Source of the DNA: JAKACA01 sp963735115
Lineage (GTDB): Bacteria > Actinomycetota > Acidimicrobiia > Acidimicrobiales > Bog-793
Assembly: GCA_963735115.1 (NCBI GenBank)
Contig: CAVTJR010000001.1
Span: 992,001 to 1,056,000, forward strand
Length of the DNA: 64,000 nt
Direction of reading: 5' to 3'
Below the pieces are notes generated by a model. The model saw only the letters and a program-made list of their open reading frames with translations, did not search any database and was not told where the DNA came from. Below, piece after piece: positions 25,004-33,137 of the stretch (position 1 is the stretch's first letter; each line of letters opens with the position of its first letter). The position numbers and the translations under genes are program-made.

Positions 25004-27043
25004 TCACGAGTGATTGGGCGTCTTCCAGTACCAGTACTCGGGCGTCAGATTGGGAAGGGTGTTCATTGGAGTCACGCCGCCAAGGTCCTTCGAGATCTCG
25101 AACGCTGTCACGTCGTTGCTCGGCTGCCAGACGACCGGCAGCTGCTCGGCCAGATAGTTCTCGTAGTTGTAGAGGTCGGCGAGCCGGGTCGACACCACCG
25201 TGTCGGCGATCAGGTGCTGCGCGGTCGTGTCGTCGTACCCCCCGTAATTCGCGGCCTCGCCCTGGCCGAAGATCTGGTCGCCAGTCGGCAAGTAGTCAGG
25301 CGCGAACACCCAACCGCCGCCCCAGTTGATCATCTGCCACGAACTGCCGGAGAGAGACGTAAAGACCGACATCAACGGCTCGCCTTGCGGCTTGGCCTGG
25401 ATTCCCGCCTTGGCCCACGCAGAGGTCTCGGCTACGACCAGCTGGGTGTCCCAGAAATAGGTGTTGTTGTAGATCACCGTGAAGCTCAGCTTGTCCCCCT
25501 CCCGAATGCCCTTGCCGCAGTCTGTGGGTCCCGTGCCGGCTCGGGTGCAAACATCGGCTCCCTCCCGATGGATCGCCCACCCGTGCGACTCGAGGAACTG
25601 AACGGCTCGGCTCGGATCGAAGGGATACGGGTTGATCGTCTCCTGCTTGGTGAGAAACGGGCTCTTCGGATAGGCGGGGACCGGCCCATACACCGGGACG
25701 CCGTAGCCGTCGGCAGCGGTCTTGATGAGCTGCGGTTGGTCGACCAGATCCTGCAGCGCCTGCCGGACATACAGTTGACGGAAGATCCACCCTGAAGCCG
25801 TTGCGTCGAAGTTCACCGGCGCGTACTCCACGACCCACGCGAACGAGAGCGCCAGATTGAAACGCCTCGCCAGCGGACTCACGTTGCCACCGGTGGTCCC
25901 GGGTGCCCCCGGATTCGCCGGGAGGTCCGTGGTGGCGATGGCAGCGACGTCCGGCGTGGCCGAGCCGCCCCGAGCCATGGCGGCGAGTTTGGCGGCTTCG
26001 GATGCATAGAAGAGCTCGACGAACCTGGAGACGATCGGTTGTTGCGGCCCGGAGTAGTCCAGGTTCGGGACGAAGGTGGCCTGACCGCTGGAGATGTCGT
26101 AGCTTGACAGTCGCCAGGGGCCGTCGACGATCTGCCAGAGCGGGTTGGAACCGTAGGTGGCGAGATCACCGTTCATCTGCGGGTGGGTCGACGTTTCGTT
26201 GTCGTCAGTGTCGAAGTTCCACACCCGCTGGCACGCGGCGTTCGTCGCAGAACCGTCCATCTCGCCGGTGGCGACCACGCCACACCTCCCCGATCCGGGT
26301 TGGCCATGAAGTGAGGTGATGTCCCAGGCCTCGGGCATCGGGGTGATCTGCGATAGTTCGTTGTACAACACCCACGTCGCTGAGTAGGCCCGGTCAAACG
26401 TGATCGTCACGATGTCGCCCCCGGCACCCTGAGGGGCGGAGTAGCCCACCACGTTGTAGGGGAACTCGCCAGCGGCGCTGCCAGGCCAGTTCGCGCTCTC
26501 GGCCATCATCATGTTCATCCAGAAGATCACGCTCTGTGCGTCCACGTGCTGGCCGTTCGAGAAGCTCCAACCCTTCAGCCTGATGACAGCCGTCGTCCCC
26601 CGGTTCGAGGACGTCGGGGCGAAGGCGAGCGACAGCTGCTCGTCGAAGGACGGAGATGCAGACTTGATCTGGCCGAACCAGTAGAGCGGGCGGTACATCA
26701 GGTCCTGGAACTGGTTGAGGTTCTGGACGTCGAAGTACCCGGGACCCGTGAACGGGAAGATCGAGTCGGGCGGCAGCCGCGCGGCGAAATAGACCGTGCC
26801 GCCTCGGTAGACCGCGACGCCTCCGGAGGCGTGCCGGCGGGTGGCGCTCGACGTGCAGCCGGCCAGCGCGAGCACCGCGACGAGCAGGAGCACACTCGCC
26901 ATGCGGCGTTGATACGGGCTTCCTGAGCAGCTCAAGGCCGGCCCATCACCCCCTGTCCTCCTGGCAGCTGGCGGAAGGGATGGTACATCGGCGACGACTG
27001 CCTCGCCGCCGGCACTGACCAACGTCGATTCCGATTCCGTCAC
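25004..27043 (-). CDS. Peptide/nickel ABC transporter substrate-binding lipoprotein (SBP family 5)
   Basis: A lipoprotein signal (QRRMASVLLLVAVLALAGC) precedes a family-5 solute-binding protein: GTVYFAARLPPDSIFPF, MYRPLYWFGQ, IRLKGWSFSNGQHVDAQSVIFWMNMM, then VRQALQDLVDQPQLI, KTAADGYGVPVYGPVPAYP and NTYFWDTQLVVAETSAWAKAGI. These proteins bind oligopeptides or other solutes for an ABC importer. No permease or ATPase gene is adjacent, so it is an orphan or acts with a distant transporter. The GTG at 27043 leaves a long N-terminus before the lipobox; the ATG at 26902 would remove the basic residues of the signal, so the true start is probably in between. It converges on the cyclase gene. Confidence 0.85.
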   Translation of the reverse strand: MTESESTLVSAGGEAVVADVPSLPPAARRTGGDGPALSCSGSPYQRRMASVLLLVAVLALAGCTSSATRRHASGGVAVYRGGTVYFAARLPPDSIFPFTGPGYFDVQNLNQFQDLMYRPLYWFGQIKSASPSFDEQLSLAFAPTSSNRGTTAVIRLKGWSFSNGQHVDAQSVIFWMNMMMAESANWPGSAAGEFPYNVVGYSAPQGAGGDIVTITFDRAYSATWVLYNELSQITPMPEAWDITSLHGQPGSGRCGVVATGEMDGSATNAACQRVWNFDTDDNETSTHPQMNGDLATYGSNPLWQIVDGPWRLSSYDISSGQATFVPNLDYSGPQQPIVSRFVELFYASEAAKLAAMARGGSATPDVAAIATTDLPANPGAPGTTGGNVSPLARRFNLALSFAWVVEYAPVNFDATASGWIFRQLYVRQALQDLVDQPQLIKTAADGYGVPVYGPVPAYPKSPFLTKQETINPYPFDPSRAVQFLESHGWAIHREGADVCTRAGTGPTDCGKGIREGDKLSFTVIYNNTYFWDTQLVVAETSAWAKAGIQAKPQGEPLMSVFTSLSGSSWQMINWGGGWVFAPDYLPTGDQIFGQGEAANYGGYDDTTAQHLIADTVVSTRLADLYNYENYLAEQLPVVWQPSNDVTAFEISKDLGGVTPMNTLPNLTPEYWYWKTPNHS

Positions 27044-27498
27044 TGCTATCGAACTGTAAGGAGGTCGGTTGTCGCGTTGGTTGGGTTACGGCCAGCGGGG
27101 AGCCGCTGGACACGTTGCGCTCGGCGTTGGGTATCAAGGTTGGGTGTCAAAGGCGGCCAATCGGTGCCGTGACGAGCCAGCGGGCGAGATCGAAGGCCCA
27201 GCTCAGGCCATCCAGGACCACCCGCGCCAACCAGTCCGACGACCCAGAATGCCTTTGCAAGCCGGGTGTCGCCGGTTCGAGTCCGGTCAGCTCCACTCCG
27301 TTGTGGATAACACAACGCTCACGCAGGTCAGAGCGGTTTGCGCTTGACCGTTCTCTTCGAGTTGACCAGGAGGAGCGGTCCCAGTTTTGCTAAGGCCTGA
27401 CGCCTGCCGATAAGCGGGTTGCTGCCACCATCAGGGCCGCCGCTCAGCTCTTGGGCTTGCGGCTGCCCAGGAGCCTCATCGGAGGCTGCTGCTGCGTC
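27044..27498. other. Island border region with no gene
   Basis: Holds the distal tRNA-Ala fragment at 27253-27296 and a following inverted repeat (CGTTGT 27299-27304, ACAACG 27312-27317). No coding sequence is supported. The 27300-27440 stretch is unrelated to known genes as far as can be seen. Confidence 0.6.
27253..27296 (+). repeat. attR-type direct repeat: 3' part of tRNA-Ala
   Basis: Identical over 44 bp to 18817-18860. The 5' half of a tRNA is absent, so it is not a functional tRNA gene. Similarity continues, with gaps, for about 20 bp past the tRNA end. Right attachment site of the island. Confidence 0.85.
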
Positions 27499-28920
27499 TC
27501 AGTTGCCGTAGGTGAGCAGCACGGGGTCGTAGAAGACGTCCGGCTGCCCGCTCACGGCTTGCAGGGCTATCGCAAAGCAATTTGTGTCACTTGGGCACGA
27601 GACGTCCACAACAGGTCCGAGCCCATTGGGCAGCGCGGCGGCCTGCCAAGTTTGACCCTCGTCGGTCGTGAACGAGATGGCCCCCGAGGCGCTCGTCGCC
27701 TGTGAGGGCTGCCCTGATTGATGTGGGACAACGAGGCCGGATGCCCAGCAGTCCGCGGCGCTGGGGCATGTCAGCGCGAGTGTCGCCTGCGGCAATGAGC
27801 TCCCACTGTCGGCCCACGTCTGGCCGCCGTCACTCGACAATAGCTCGGTGTCTGTCGTTCCCGCCCGGCCGAAGAGACTCGCGATGCAGTCCGAGGCGTC
27901 GGCACATGACAGTCGAATGATCCCGCCGCGCGTGGACGGAAGTGAGGCCGTCGCCCATGTCGATCCTCCGTCCGTGGAGTAGAGCGCCATCAGCGGTGGA
28001 GCCGTCGCGCTTCCCGCCGGTTGAACGATGCCGATCGTGGCACACATCGAAGCACCGGCACACTGCAGACCCTCTGGCGCATAGTTCTGCGGCAGGCTGG
28101 TCTCGGCCCAGGTATTGCCCCCGTCGTCAGTCACGTAGGCGCTGGCAGTTCCTGTCTGTCCGGACGGGTCAGAGGCGATCGCAACACACGACGACACTGA
28201 TGTGCACGACATACGAACCAGCCCGATCGCCGAAGTCAGCTGGCCCGGGCCTGGTGAGGTGGTCCATGACTGGCCACCGTCGGTGGTCTCGAGAAAGTAC
28301 GAATTGCCGGAACCATCGACTCCTAACAGCGCGCACGTCGCCGCGCCCACGCACGCGAGGCGACTGGCCATCGACAGTGTGACCGGCAGACCGATTTGTT
28401 GCCACGTGTTGCCGCCATCATTTGTCACTTCAAGGTCAGCGGTTCCCGGAGTGGTACCAAGGTTCCCGACGTAGCAGGTGGTCGTCGTCGGGCAGGTTAT
28501 GAAGAAGTCTGGCTCGAAACCCGACGTAGGCCGCACCTGCCACGCTCGCGAGACGTCGCCTACTAGTCGCCAAGCTGGAGCCTTTGCGGTCACACCGTTG
28601 GTCTGATGTCCGTGACCGAGGGCTCCGTGCGAGCGCTGGGTTCCTCGAACGCCCGGCACGGCGATGAGCGCGATGATCAGAGCTGCGGCAGCAGTTAGGG
28701 GCACCAAAGCCACTACGCCGAGGCGACTCTTGGCTGGATGTGGCGCTTCGGCTACGTCGGGCTGTCCCAGTGGCACCGAGACTAGGACTTCATCGCTGCC
28801 TGTCACGATCGCTCGGAACAGCTCTTCGAAGATTGGGCCCCGAGAGATGTCCTCCAGCCTCCCTAAGCTCACCGGATCGGAGGTGCTGAGTGGTTCTTCG
28901 ATTCTCCTCATGTCAGCCAT
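27499..28920 (-). CDS. Membrane-anchored BNR/YCF48-like beta-propeller protein, probable anti-sigma partner
   Basis: About 473 residues. The first 60 residues are cytosolic (LEDISRGPIFEELFRAIVTG), then a membrane helix (LGVVALVPLTAAAALIIALIAVPGV), then an outside domain built of sialidase-like Asp-box repeats: VTNDGGNTWQQIGLP, TTDGGQSWTT, VTDDGGNTWAETSLP, STDGGSTWATASLP, SSDGGQTWADSG, TTDEGQTWQAAALP, with paired Cys between them. It overlaps the upstream ECF sigma gene by 8 bp and has an AGAAAGG ribosome-binding site. Gene order and topology suggest the cytosolic part holds the sigma factor while the propeller senses something outside. No zinc-finger anti-sigma motif is seen, so that is inference. 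Confidence 0.75.
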   Translation of the reverse strand: MADMRRIEEPLSTSDPVSLGRLEDISRGPIFEELFRAIVTGSDEVLVSVPLGQPDVAEAPHPAKSRLGVVALVPLTAAAALIIALIAVPGVRGTQRSHGALGHGHQTNGVTAKAPAWRLVGDVSRAWQVRPTSGFEPDFFITCPTTTTCYVGNLGTTPGTADLEVTNDGGNTWQQIGLPVTLSMASRLACVGAATCALLGVDGSGNSYFLETTDGGQSWTTSPGPGQLTSAIGLVRMSCTSVSSCVAIASDPSGQTGTASAYVTDDGGNTWAETSLPQNYAPEGLQCAGASMCATIGIVQPAGSATAPPLMALYSTDGGSTWATASLPSTRGGIIRLSCADASDCIASLFGRAGTTDTELLSSDGGQTWADSGSSLPQATLALTCPSAADCWASGLVVPHQSGQPSQATSASGAISFTTDEGQTWQAAALPNGLGPVVDVSCPSDTNCFAIALQAVSGQPDVFYDPVLLTYGN

Positions 28921-29527
28921 GCCTTTCTGGACCGTCCGCTTGCGCCCGTGGCGCTCGCTCTGGAGGTGCGATCTGTAGAGATGAATGTCTCGAGAACGCG
29001 GTGTGTTTTGTCGGGTCTTCATCGGTTGGCTCGATCGCAGAAACGAGCCGTCCTCGGGCCCGGTGCAGCCGGAGCCGGGCTGCCAGGGGCGAACAGCCGA
29101 TGACTCGCGCCAGATCGGCCGAGTCAAGGCCTTCCCAACTGGCCAGCATGAGCAGCTCCCGATCGGCGTCGTCGAGGCAGCGGAAGGCCGCCAGCGCCGC
29201 AACTCGGTCAGGGCCTGCGGCGTCGTCGCTGACGAGCGCCGCATGGAGGTGAGCGCCGAGGCGGTCGACTAGCTCGGAATGCCTGCGCGCCCACCGGTAG
29301 TGGTTGGCGAGCACCTTGTGAGCGGTGGCGTAGAACCACAGGATGGCGTCTTCACCTTGAGGTACGTCGTCTAACCGGCGCCAGGCGATAGCGAAGGTCT
29401 CGGCTAAGACGTCGGCGGCGTCCTCCGGAGAGCTCGTGCGACGGAGGGTATAGGCGAGCAGACGCGGGCGCACCAGTTCGTAACTGCTCCGAAACCGATC
29501 CTCCCGCTGCCCAGCACCTCCCGGCAT
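28913..29527 (-). CDS. ECF RNA polymerase sigma factor
   Basis: 204 residues. Region 2: SYELVRPRLLAYTLRRTSSPEDAADVLAETFAIAWRRLDDVP, then AILWFYATAHKVLANHYRWARRH. Region 4: LDDADRELLMLASWEGLDSADLARVIGCSPLAARLRLHRARGRL. The last 40 residues are extra and may be in a changed frame relative to relatives. ATG at 29527 with AAGGAG at 29537-29542, which lies inside an inverted repeat. It is the first gene of a two-gene unit with the propeller protein. Confidence 0.85.
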   Translation of the reverse strand: MPGGAGQREDRFRSSYELVRPRLLAYTLRRTSSPEDAADVLAETFAIAWRRLDDVPQGEDAILWFYATAHKVLANHYRWARRHSELVDRLGAHLHAALVSDDAAGPDRVAALAAFRCLDDADRELLMLASWEGLDSADLARVIGCSPLAARLRLHRARGRLVSAIEPTDEDPTKHTAFSRHSSLQIAPPERAPRAQADGPERHG

Positions 29528-29536
29528 ACTCGGACG

Positions 29537-29570
29537 CTCCTTCCGACCTCAGTATGTATATGTCGGAAGG
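29537..29570 (-). promoter_or_regulatory. Leader hairpin masking the ribosome-binding site of the ECF sigma gene
   Basis: On the mRNA strand CCTTCCGAC (29562-29570) is the perfect complement of GTCGGAAGG (29539-29547), with a 14-nt AT-rich loop. The second arm overlaps the AAGGAG (29537-29542) placed 9 nt before the ATG. Folding would hide the site, implying translational control; as DNA the same inverted repeat could instead be an operator. Confidence 0.55.
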
Positions 29571-30319
29571 GCATGAATTGTTTCGCAGCTTTTCCTGCCA
29601 GAGCGGGCTTGCTCACTCAACATCTACTCCCGATCCCGCCGCGTTCAGGGTGAACGAGGAAGAGCTGCCCACGCGGCTCAGGACCATCCGACCAAGAAGG
29701 GCATGCCGTTCAACGATCGGAGAGGGAGCGTGGATCACTGTCGGCGAGGGTTCGGCTCAGGCTTTTCCCAGGTCGTTGAGATCGAAGGAGGCGTCGTGCT
29801 AGTGCGGCCGCTACCTGGGCCGGTCGAGAGAAACGGGGCGCTACTCAAGCACGACGTTGCCTGAACAGGATTAGACGACAAAGGGCGTGAGTTCGTCGGC
29901 GAGATCAAGAGTCTCCTGCACAGGCGGGGTGTGCTCGCGGTTCGCGAAATGTCCGATCAGGTCCACTCCGTTGTTGAAATCACAACGAATGTCCTGGTGG
30001 ATGGGGGTTTCTCGCGACCGTTCGCCGACCTGGGCAAATGACGATGTCGAACCCCTCGATCGGCGAAAGCAGCCACAGCAACCGGGACCCGGCCGAGGCG
30101 GACTGGGGGCGAGGGTATCCCGAAGGGCGCCCCAGACTGGCACTTATACGGGGATAGTCGCCCTGGGGAGCTTCGCTGCCGGTAGACAAGCAATGTGGAT
30201 CCGTCGTCGGCACCCGACCAGGTGACCTCTCGCGTTCATTTCAGCGACACGCTGCCGCCCGCGGGTGTCCGCCGGCGGTAGCGTCGGCAAGCCGTGCGCG
30301 ACTCGCGTGGAGTTGTCGG
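29571..30319. other. Gene-poor region with repeat R2 copy 1 and a tRNA-end remnant
   Basis: No gene is supported across about 750 bp. Short frames ending at 29863 (VVEIEGGVVLVRPLPGPVER) and, on the minus strand, at 29871 (ETLDLADELTPFVV) look like tails of lost genes, but neither has a start or a domain. 29951-29987 resembles the tRNA-Ala/attR end and its inverted repeat, and 29951-30150 is a dispersed repeat. Confidence 0.5.
29951..30150. repeat. Interspersed repeat R2, copy 1
   Basis: About 200 bp closely similar to 34658-34845: both contain CGTTGT...ATCACAACGAATG, GATGGGGGTTTCTC, CGTTCGCCGACC, GGCAAATGACGATGT and a GATCGGCG...CAGCCACAGC stretch. Its first 37 bp also resemble attR (GTCCGATCAGGTCCACTCCG versus the end of tRNA-Ala), linking R2 to the integration sites. 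Confidence 0.7.
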
Positions 30320-30901
30320 TTAGCGGCGCCGGCGGTAGTGAAGGACGACGACGCCGTTGGTGCAGGGATGACAGGACACGAGCTCGAGCGGTTTGGACGC
30401 TCCGACGTCGTCGATTTCGAACACTCGCCCCCCCCTGCCACCATGACCGATCAGCAACGGGAACATGGAGATGCGGAACTCGTCAATCAGGTCGTGGTGC
30501 AACAGAGCCCGGGTGATGCCACTGCGCCCAGTCACGATCATGTAGCCATCGCCCTCGCTCTTCAGCCTCTCGACCTCGCTGACGACGTCGCCCCGGTTGA
30601 TCGTCGTGCGCTCCCAGTCCGCCGACTCGAGGGTGCTCGAGAAGACGACTTTGTCCGTGGCGGCGTAGATGGGGGCAAAGGGGTGGTCGGCCGCGGTCTT
30701 GCCCTGGAAGTGTTTGGCAAACCCCTCGTACAGGAGCCGACCCATGACGTACACCTCGGCCCCCGCCAGGAAGGCGAGTATTCGCTCCTCCTCGGCGGGG
30801 TCGTCAGGCAGGCCGCTGATGAAGCGAAACTCGTCGGTGTCGTCCTCCGTGTCGACGGCGTTCACCGAGCACACGTAGGTCATCGAGATCAGTGTGCGCA
30901 T
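30320..30901 (-). CDS. RibD C-terminal / dihydrofolate reductase-like protein
   Basis: 193 residues with the DHFR-like reductase pattern: MRTLISMTYVCSVNAVD, FLAGAEVYVMGRLLYEGFAKH, KVVFSSTLESADWERTTINRGDVVSEVERLKSEGDGYMIVTGRSGITRALLHHDLIDEFRISMFPLLIGHGGR, LELVSCHPCTNGVVVLHYRR. The Gly-rich GRSG binds NADPH in relatives. Such stand-alone proteins are common and mostly uncharacterised. The start at 30901 gives the conserved opening; upstream sequence in the same frame is nonconserved. Confidence 0.8.
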   Translation of the reverse strand: MRTLISMTYVCSVNAVDTEDDTDEFRFISGLPDDPAEEERILAFLAGAEVYVMGRLLYEGFAKHFQGKTAADHPFAPIYAATDKVVFSSTLESADWERTTINRGDVVSEVERLKSEGDGYMIVTGRSGITRALLHHDLIDEFRISMFPLLIGHGGRGGRVFEIDDVGASKPLELVSCHPCTNGVVVLHYRRRR

Positions 30902-31402
30902 GCCCGCTCCGGGTGTCCTAGCCCGCCGCGGCCAGTTGGGCGAGGCGGAAGTAGTCAAAGTACAGCAGCGTCGGTCAGTTCGGCCAGCGTCGCTCGGCGC
31001 TGGCGCCGAAGGTTTCGGAGTCGCCCGGCTTCGTGCTGTAAGGGCCAACCGCTGTGCAGGATCCCGAGCGAACTGCAGGACAAAGGGATCAGCGGATTCA
31101 ACTAGCCCGTGGAGCCGAGGGGCTGACGGCACTCGGCACCGTGAGCAGGCACAGGGCACTCTCGAAGTTGCGCGCGAGGCTCTCCCTGGAGATGGTGAGC
31201 CAGTTGGTCGCGGCTGCCGACCTCGCCGCGTCTGGCGGCGGCAAATGCATCTGATCCCTCGGTCTCGAGTGCACGTCTGCCACCGAACAGCCTCGGGCAA
31301 CGTCGCTGGTGCCGTGGTCCAGGCAGCCGGAAGCAGCTCATCTGTTCCGATGGGGCGATCCAGTTCCGAGCTCGCGGTAATCCTGCGGAGCATGATGGCG
31401 TG
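30902..31402. other. Degenerate coding remnants, minus strand
   Basis: Three minus-strand pieces in different frames look protein-like: MHLPPPDAARSAAATNWLTI with SRESLARNFESALCLLTVPS (31100-31250), VESADPFVLQFARDPAQRLA (near 31040-31100) and LLYFDYFRLAQLAAAG with a stop at about 30919. They could be one gene broken by several indels. Family not recognised, and no intact gene remains. Confidence 0.35.
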
Positions 31403-31498
31403 ATGGAGGATGATCCGCTGGGCTACGTCACTCGCCTACTCACCCCTGAGACGTGGGATGACTTCGCACGGTTAGTCGAGGCGAACAATGGCGTCTGG
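31403..31498 (+). pseudogene. GNAT acetyltransferase copy 1, 5' fragment
   Basis: MEDDPLGYVTRLLTPETWDD and on to EANNGVW, matching the first 32 residues of the inverted copy at 35767-36361. The frame is cut by the IS21 element at 31499 and resumes at 33972. The 5-bp TCTGG at 31494-31498 is duplicated on the far side. Confidence 0.85.
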
Positions 31499-31600
31499 TG
31501 TCCGTGGCCATGAAAAAGTCCCCACTGGTGGCCAAGTGAGGTCCCCAGTGGTGGCCAGCAGAAGTCCCCGCCTGTGGCCAGGAGAAGTCCCCGCCCCTCA
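31499..31600. repeat. Left end of IS21: four tandem GTGGCCA...AGTCCCC boxes
   Basis: Four variants of GTGGCCA followed after 4-6 bp by (A/G)GTCCCC lie at about 31504, 31528, 31550 and 31574. The right end (33912-33971) has the inverted form GGGGACTTTTCTTGGCCACC and a terminal TTGGCCA. Multiple binding sites at the ends are usual for IS21. Confidence 0.7.
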
Positions 31601-31682
31601 CTGAACCATCCACCATTCGGTGCCCCTCCGGTCGGCACGGTGGTGATGCGAGTCATCACCAACCAACCGGAGGGACACCTCA

Positions 31683-33137
31683 ATGCTGTCAGTGAGGAAG
31701 GCAATGGAGATACAGGACGCCTACCGCGAGGTCGGCACCTACCGGGGCGCCGCCGAAATGTGCGGCACCACCCACAAGACGGTCAAACGCGTCGTCGAGG
31801 GCAAGCAAGCGCAGGCCGTCGAGATAGAGCGCTCTCACAACTACGACTCGGTGCGGGCGGTCGTCGCCGAGAGGGTCAAGAAGACGAGCGGCAAGATCAG
31901 CGCCAAGCGCCTCCTGCCGACGGCCAGAGCCGCCGGGTACACGGGCTCGGCCCGCAACTTCCGCCGCCTCGTCGCCGAGGAGAAGGCGAAGTGGCGAAAG
32001 CACCACTACCGCGGACGGCGCCCGGGTGTCTGGCTGCCCGGCGACATCCTCGCCTTCGACTGGGGGGAGGAGGGCAAGCTGTTCGTCTTCTGCGCCGTGC
32101 TGGCCTTCTCGCGCATCAGATTCGTCTACTTCGCCGACAACTGCGGGGCCGAGGCGACGCTGAAGGCCCTTACCGCCTGCTTCGAGTACCTCGGCGGGGT
32201 GCCGAAGACCTGCCTGACGGACCGGATGCCGTGTCTTAAGGCCGACACGGTCGCCGGCCTCGTCGTGCCGACGCCCGACTACGTGCGCTTCGCCACCCAT
32301 TTCGGCTTCCGGCCCGACTTCTGCCTGGCGGCCGACCCCGAGTCGAAAGGGCTCGTCGAGAATTGTGTGGGATACGTCAAGTCCGACTTCATCGTCCCCG
32401 AGGAGCTGGAACAAAGAGGCACCGCCTGCGCCAACGAGTTGGCCCCGGGGTGGATGGCCGAGGTGAACAATCAGGTGCACTCGGAGATCTGTGCCGTCCC
32501 GCTCAGGCGCCTTGTCGACGAGCGCCCGCTGCTGGGCGAGCTGCCGTCGCTGCGGCCCGTCATCGGCAAGATGGAGATCCGCAAGGTCGACAAGCTGAGC
32601 TGCGTCCGCTTCGCCTCCGGGCGCTATTCGGTGCCGAACGAGCACGTCGGCCGCCAGGTGCAGGTGCACGTGCGCGACAAGGCGGTCATCGAGATCGTGT
32701 TCCTGGGCGAGATCATCGCCACCCACGACCTCGTCGCCCCCGGCGAGGTGTCGGTGACAGACGACCACTACGGCGGACCCCGGCCGGCGCCGAACCGGGC
32801 GGTCAGGCCGAAGACCGAAGACGAGAGAGCCTTCTGCTCGCTCGGGGAGGTGGCCGAGGACTTCATCAAGAAGGCGGCCGCCGCCGGGGCGACCAAGCTC
32901 GCCTCCGACCTGAAGGAGCTCGCTGAGCTCGAGTCGGTCTACGGCGCCGACGCCCTCGCCGCCGCCGTCGCAAGGGCGGTCGAGTTCTCCCGCTTCCGGG
33001 CAGCCGACGTCAGGGCGATCATCGAGGCCGGCATGGCCGTTCACCGCCCGGCAGCCCCAGGGCGGGCCGTCGTCCTCGACATGCCGAGAGCGCCGAGGCG
33101 AGAGCTCTCGGCCTACGCCACAAGAGATCTGCTGTGA
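31683..33137 (+). CDS. istA: IS21 transposase IstA
   Basis: 484 residues. An N-terminal HTH (QDAYREVGTYRGAAEMCGTTHKTVKRVVEGK) is followed by an rve-type catalytic core: first Asp in AFDWGEEGKLFVF, second in CLTDRMPCLK, and Glu in ESKGLVENCVGYVKSDF. The C-terminal beta-barrel region has KVDKLSCVRFASGRYSVPNEHVGRQV. Length and domain order are normal, so it should be active. It overlaps istB by 4 bp. Confidence 0.93.
   Translation: MLSVRKAMEIQDAYREVGTYRGAAEMCGTTHKTVKRVVEGKQAQAVEIERSHNYDSVRAVVAERVKKTSGKISAKRLLPTARAAGYTGSARNFRRLVAEEKAKWRKHHYRGRRPGVWLPGDILAFDWGEEGKLFVFCAVLAFSRIRFVYFADNCGAEATLKALTACFEYLGGVPKTCLTDRMPCLKADTVAGLVVPTPDYVRFATHFGFRPDFCLAADPESKGLVENCVGYVKSDFIVPEELEQRGTACANELAPGWMAEVNNQVHSEICAVPLRRLVDERPLLGELPSLRPVIGKMEIRKVDKLSCVRFASGRYSVPNEHVGRQVQVHVRDKAVIEIVFLGEIIATHDLVAPGEVSVTDDHYGGPRPAPNRAVRPKTEDERAFCSLGEVAEDFIKKAAAAGATKLASDLKELAELESVYGADALAAAVARAVEFSRFRAADVRAIIEAGMAVHRPAAPGRAVVLDMPRAPRRELSAYATRDLL

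Larger units (their letters stand above)
18817..27296. mobile_element. Genomic island integrated at tRNA-Ala, integrase not present
   Basis: The segment is bounded by exact 44-bp copies of the tRNA-Ala 3' part, the usual footprint of tyrosine-recombinase integration that regenerates the tRNA. It carries a PPOX-family gene, the TIR-WD40 and cyclase genes and a peptide-binding lipoprotein. No integrase, excisionase or replication gene is seen, so it is fixed, mobilised in trans, or the integrase was lost. Homologous remnants further right indicate several integration events at this locus. Confidence 0.75.

Noticed and set aside
27241..27320. Second tRNA-Ala gene
   Set aside because: Only the 3' half from the anticodon loop is present; the D-arm and 5' acceptor strand are missing, so it is an attachment-site repeat.
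29752..29866. AbrB/VapB-like antitoxin gene
   Set aside because: VVEIEGGVVLVRPLPGP resembles an AbrB tail, but there is no start, no N-terminal swapped-hairpin sequence and no toxin gene next to it.
31504..31600. CRISPR array of short repeats
   Set aside because: Four GTGGCCA...AGTCCCC copies are only 22-24 bp apart and match the inverted copies at the other IS21 end, so they are terminal transposase-binding sites.
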